Positions 5,701-8,160 of a DNA stretch of 8,160 bases are shown piece after piece (position 1 is the first letter of the stretch; the number at the start of each line of letters is the position of its first letter). The stretch lies in the NCBI GenBank assembly GCA_029555925.1, contig JAKPQU010000515.1, positions 1 through 8,160 of the forward strand, read 5' to 3'. The notes under the pieces were generated by a model. It saw only the letters and a list, made by a program, of their open reading frames with translations. It searched no databases and was not told the DNA's origin. Source of the stretch: Bacillota bacterium (GTDB lineage: Bacteria; Eremiobacterota; SpSt-956; JAKJGF01). A program made the translations under genes and the position numbers.

Positions 5701-5742
5701 TCACTCCTATTCACTTTTCACGACTTACGACTCACGACTTTT
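5701..5742 (-). repeat. GTRANNN heptad array, AT-rich subtype (copy E), at the MFS gene end
   Basis: Read on the minus strand: a partial unit ending GTC, then GTGAGTC (5735-5729), GTAAGTC (5728-5722), GTGAAAA (5721-5715), GTGAATA (5714-5708) and a degenerate GGAGTGA (5707-5701). The MFS stop TGA (5734-5732) is bases 2-4 of the first full unit. The array extends from the last codons of the transporter into the intergenic region, in the same sense as the gene. Confidence 0.8.
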
Positions 5743-7024
5743 TCGGAACATGTCCTATAAACCCGTAAAAAGCTATATAGGCATAACATAAAACAGGAAG
5801 TATGAAAGCATGATGAATACCTATTTTATCTGCAATCGCTCCCTGTATAAGAGGTATAATGGCTCCTCCCACAATAGCCATACAGAGTATACCTGAACCC
5901 TGGCCTGTACTTTTCCCCAGACCGCTTATGGCAAGGGAAAAAATTGTAGGAAACATAATGGAATTAAATAATCCTACCAGCAGTATTGTCCACATGGCTG
6001 TTTTCCCGAAGGTTAACATTGAAATAATAACGAGAGCAGCAGCCATAAAGGCATTAAAACCCAGTACTTTCCCGGGTTTAATATAGGCCTGCACTGCAGA
6101 ACCTATAAACCTTCCCACCATTGCTCCTCCCCAGTAGAAAGAAACATATTTCCCTGCTATACTTTCAGTAAGTCCTGCAATATCAGGCTGTCCCAGGTAA
6201 TTTACAAGGAAACTGCCTATAGAAACTTCGCCTCCTACATAGACGAAAATACCTATGGCACCGAGTACCAGATGGGAGTATGTCCAGGCACTTCTTTTTA
6301 CTCCATCTGCTGATGTCTGATCTTCCGATGACTGTGCTTCAATTTCCGGTAATTTTATTACTGAAAATATTACTGCCATAATAAAGAGTGTTACTGCTAT
6401 ACCCACATAGGGGGCTATGACAGAACTTGCCTGGGACAGTTTATAGGCAGAAAGTGCTTCTCCATTCATTTTACTGATTTCTTCCGCCGTTTTTACTGCT
6501 GCAGAAAGTATTAAATAAGAACCGAAAATAGGAGCTACTGTGGTTCCCAGTGAATTAAAAGCCTGGGTCAGATTTAGCCTGCTTGATGCGGTCTCAGGTT
6601 TCCCGAGTATTGTTACATAAGGATTGGCTGCTACCTGAAGAAGTGTTATGCCTGATGCAAGAATAAAGAAACCTGCAAGAAATACAGGGTATGACGTATA
6701 AAGAGCAGCAGGCAGGAATGTGAGACAGCCTATACCTATTGTTACAAGACCTATAACTATACCTTTTCTGTAGCCTATTTTTTCTACAATCATGCCTGAC
6801 GGGAGAGAAACAATAAAATAGGCAGTGAAAAAACAGAACTGTATAAGCATTGCCTGTGTATAATTCAGAGAAAAGAGTGATTTTAAATGGGGTATGAGAA
6901 TATCATTCAGACATGTGATAAAACCCCACATAAAGAAAAGAGATGTAAGAATAACAAGAGGAACAGTATAGTTAGCTTCTCCGTTTGATGATTTTACTTT
7001 TACCTGACTCGCAGCAGTTTCCAT
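5732..7024 (-). CDS. Sugar:H+ symporter of the MFS, FucP/GluP family
   Basis: A 430-residue inner-membrane protein with about 12 hydrophobic segments, beginning near residue 21 and ending near 425, probably importing a hexose with protons. Family signatures are [19 protein letters not shown] (30-48, Asp41 corresponding to Asp46 of E. coli FucP), [17 protein letters not shown] (61-77) and [18 protein letters not shown] (133-150) followed by QAFNSLGTT, with Asn157 matching the FucP substrate-site Asn162. Where FucP has the proton-coupling Glu135, this protein has Gln130 (LLQVAANPY). That is, from memory, the pattern of glucose/galactose-type GluP members rather than fucose permeases. The exact sugar is unknown. 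ATG 7024 has AGGAG at 7038-7034 with a 9-base spacer, lying inside the end of the upstream DUF4380-type gene, whose stop is 4 bases away, so translation is probably coupled. The last codon and TGA stop lie in a heptad repeat. Confidence 0.92.
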   Translation of the reverse strand: METAASQVKVKSSNGEANYTVPLVILTSLFFMWGFITCLNDILIPHLKSLFSLNYTQAMLIQFCFFTAYFIVSLPSGMIVEKIGYRKGIVIGLVTIGIGCLTFLPAALYTSYPVFLAGFFILASGITLLQVAANPYVTILGKPETASSRLNLTQAFNSLGTTVAPIFGSYLILSAAVKTAEEISKMNGEALSAYKLSQASSVIAPYVGIAVTLFIMAVIFSVIKLPEIEAQSSEDQTSADGVKRSAWTYSHLVLGAIGIFVYVGGEVSIGSFLVNYLGQPDIAGLTESIAGKYVSFYWGGAMVGRFIGSAVQAYIKPGKVLGFNAFMAAALVIISMLTFGKTAMWTILLVGLFNSIMFPTIFSLAISGLGKSTGQGSGILCMAIVGGAIIPLIQGAIADKIGIHHAFILPVLCYAYIAFYGFIGHVPKKS

Positions 7025-7028
7025 TAAA

Positions 7029-8051
7029 TTATTCTCCTTTTTTGATTGTCTTTACTTTTGTAAGTATTTCTTTATTTATACCCGTATCATTATGTTCAAT
7101 TTTTACTTCGTCAAATAAATACCAGTCTTCCGTATGTTCTGTCAACTCACCGCTTCCCAGTTTTACCAGAGGAGACATGGTCTCAAGTTCCAGCATATCC
7201 TGATTCGTAAAGGATTCGAAAGAAGAGCCTTTATCAGGATATGTACCTTCTTTAAAGGGACATATTTTTATGAAAAGATGATTGTTTCTTACATAACCTG
7301 CCCATCCTTCTTTATTGCTCATACCTATTTTCGTGGGATTTGTGGCAGATACATCCTGTTTTATAATTATATAATTCTTTGTAAAGGTAAATCTGCTGTC
7401 ACTCATATCAGTATAGGACCACAGTGAAAGAGTTCTTACCGGCAGGTAATTGGTTGTGCTTACATTCATAGCTTTCCCTTCGGGACTGTCAGGATGGGGA
7501 ATGAATTCTTCCTGTGGTATTACGGCTGTTCCGCCTGTTTCCATTTGAGTAATGCTCCATGGAGCAAGTTCTGTTGTTTCTTTGTTTTTATTTGTCAGTC
7601 TGTGAAGTATATGGACATGACTCCCCGAATTATCCATTGTTATTTCCATTTCTTTTTCAATGCCATTTATAGGTTCTACAGGCTGTTTTAAATAAAGAGT
7701 ATTTCCTTTGATTTCATATTTAACGGGAAGGCTGTCAGGAAAATAGGTTTTAGGTTTTTCTTCCGGAGCAATCCAGAGTCTGTGACCGCCGAAAGGAAGC
7801 CATTCCTTTTCATTTGTTTTTCCCAGGTTGTCCTTTACTTCAAAAAATTCATTTTCTTTTCCGGTAAATCCGTAGAATATAATTCTTGGCCCCACATCTG
7901 TCGTGGCAATAAGTTCTACCGTACCGTTTGTCATACGAATGCAATTTTCCCATCCTCCATAGGGGATTTTTTCAATTTTTATTCCTTCTTCTGCAAAACA
8001 TGGTGCAATTAAAAGAATTACCATAAAAAAAACCATAATAAATTTTCCCAT
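7029..8051 (-). CDS. Secreted DUF4380-type protein
   Basis: A 340-residue protein of unknown function. Residues 1-20 are a clear signal peptide: a positive start, a hydrophobic core [13 protein letters not shown], and a CFA-EE cleavage site after Ala20. The Cys at 18 is preceded by Pro, so it is not a convincing lipobox, and the mature protein is probably periplasmic or secreted. The rest is predicted beta-rich and matches the DUF4380 pattern: GGWENCIRM (32-40), [13 protein letters not shown] (45-57), [11 protein letters not shown] (87-97), HRLTNKN (150-156), ELAPW (161-165), and near the end FESFTN...[16 protein letters not shown] with a following HTEDW. The family has a galactose-mutarotase-like sandwich, and no activity is established to my knowledge. 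Coupling with a sugar symporter suggests a role in handling an extracellular carbohydrate. ATG 8051 has GGAGG 7 bases upstream (8063-8059). Seen from this gene, the MFS and decarboxylase-like genes follow as a probable operon. Confidence 0.85.
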   Translation of the reverse strand: MGKFIMVFFMVILLIAPCFAEEGIKIEKIPYGGWENCIRMTNGTVELIATTDVGPRIIFYGFTGKENEFFEVKDNLGKTNEKEWLPFGGHRLWIAPEEKPKTYFPDSLPVKYEIKGNTLYLKQPVEPINGIEKEMEITMDNSGSHVHILHRLTNKNKETTELAPWSITQMETGGTAVIPQEEFIPHPDSPEGKAMNVSTTNYLPVRTLSLWSYTDMSDSRFTFTKNYIIIKQDVSATNPTKIGMSNKEGWAGYVRNNHLFIKICPFKEGTYPDKGSSFESFTNQDMLELETMSPLVKLGSGELTEHTEDWYLFDEVKIEHNDTGINKEILTKVKTIKKGE

Positions 8052-8108
8052 TTTTTTTCCTCCTTGTATTAATTTTTATCTTATAAAATATAATTATTAT
8101 CCATTCAT

Positions 8109-8114
8109 ATTATA
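8109..8114 (-). promoter_or_regulatory. Possible -10 box upstream of the DUF4380-type gene
   Basis: A perfect TATAAT on the minus strand (8114-8109) would give a leader of about 50 bases before the ATG. No good -35 hexamer lies 16-18 bases further upstream (the best nearby is TTTAAA at 19 bases). The region is so AT-rich that a chance match is likely. The rest of 8064-8160 shows no other feature. Confidence 0.25.
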
Positions 8115-8160
8115 TTTCCTTTTTTCATTGAAATTTAAAATGGTACCTGTTATAATTTTT

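Noticed and set aside
7988..8011. Lipoprotein signal (Cys18) in the DUF4380-type protein
   Set aside because: Pro precedes the Cys, which is not tolerated at that position of a lipobox, while CFA-EE is a good signal peptidase I site.

Overview
This is an AT-rich bacterial window (GC roughly in the mid-30s by eye), densely coded, with seven protein genes and no RNA genes, insertion sequences or CRISPR. The gene set (a fused AroD-AroE protein, a stand-alone AroQ-fold chorismate mutase, a TyrA with plant-like motifs, a secreted DUF4380-type protein and a FucP/GluP-type sugar symporter) would fit an uncultured diderm of the PVC superphylum or a neighbouring lineage. Taxonomy cannot be fixed from this sequence alone.

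Left half, plus strand (71-2665): aroDE (3-dehydroquinate dehydratase fused to shikimate dehydrogenase), a small chorismate mutase, then tyrA (prephenate/arogenate dehydrogenase), which starts at a TTG. They form a probable aromatic amino acid operon that ends in a weak terminator-like hairpin. Converging on it is a class I aminotransferase (2795-3955, minus) of the aspartate/prephenate aminotransferase type. It could supply arogenate to TyrA, so the tyrosine branch can be nearly closed within 4 kb.

Right half, minus strand (4143-8051): read in the direction of transcription, a secreted DUF4380-type protein, a sugar MFS symporter translationally coupled to it, a diaminopimelate-decarboxylase-like PLP enzyme with an altered substrate-site residue and a large insertion, and finally the aminotransferase.

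The most unusual feature is between the genes. Five sites carry tandem 7-bp units of one family, consensus GTRANNN, at 1555-1588, 1910-1930, 3990-4020, 4067-4146 and 5603-5742. A GC-rich subtype recurs three times with the same four-unit order (GTG, GTA, GTA, GTG) followed by a G-run. An AT-rich subtype lies at the ends of genes, and in one case forms a 35-bp imperfect hairpin of five heptads per arm. The stop codons of four genes (aroDE, chorismate mutase, the decarboxylase-like gene, the MFS gene) lie inside such arrays. Because 7 is 1 modulo 3, three successive GTGA units put TGA in all three frames, so the arrays act by construction as universal stop modules in one orientation.
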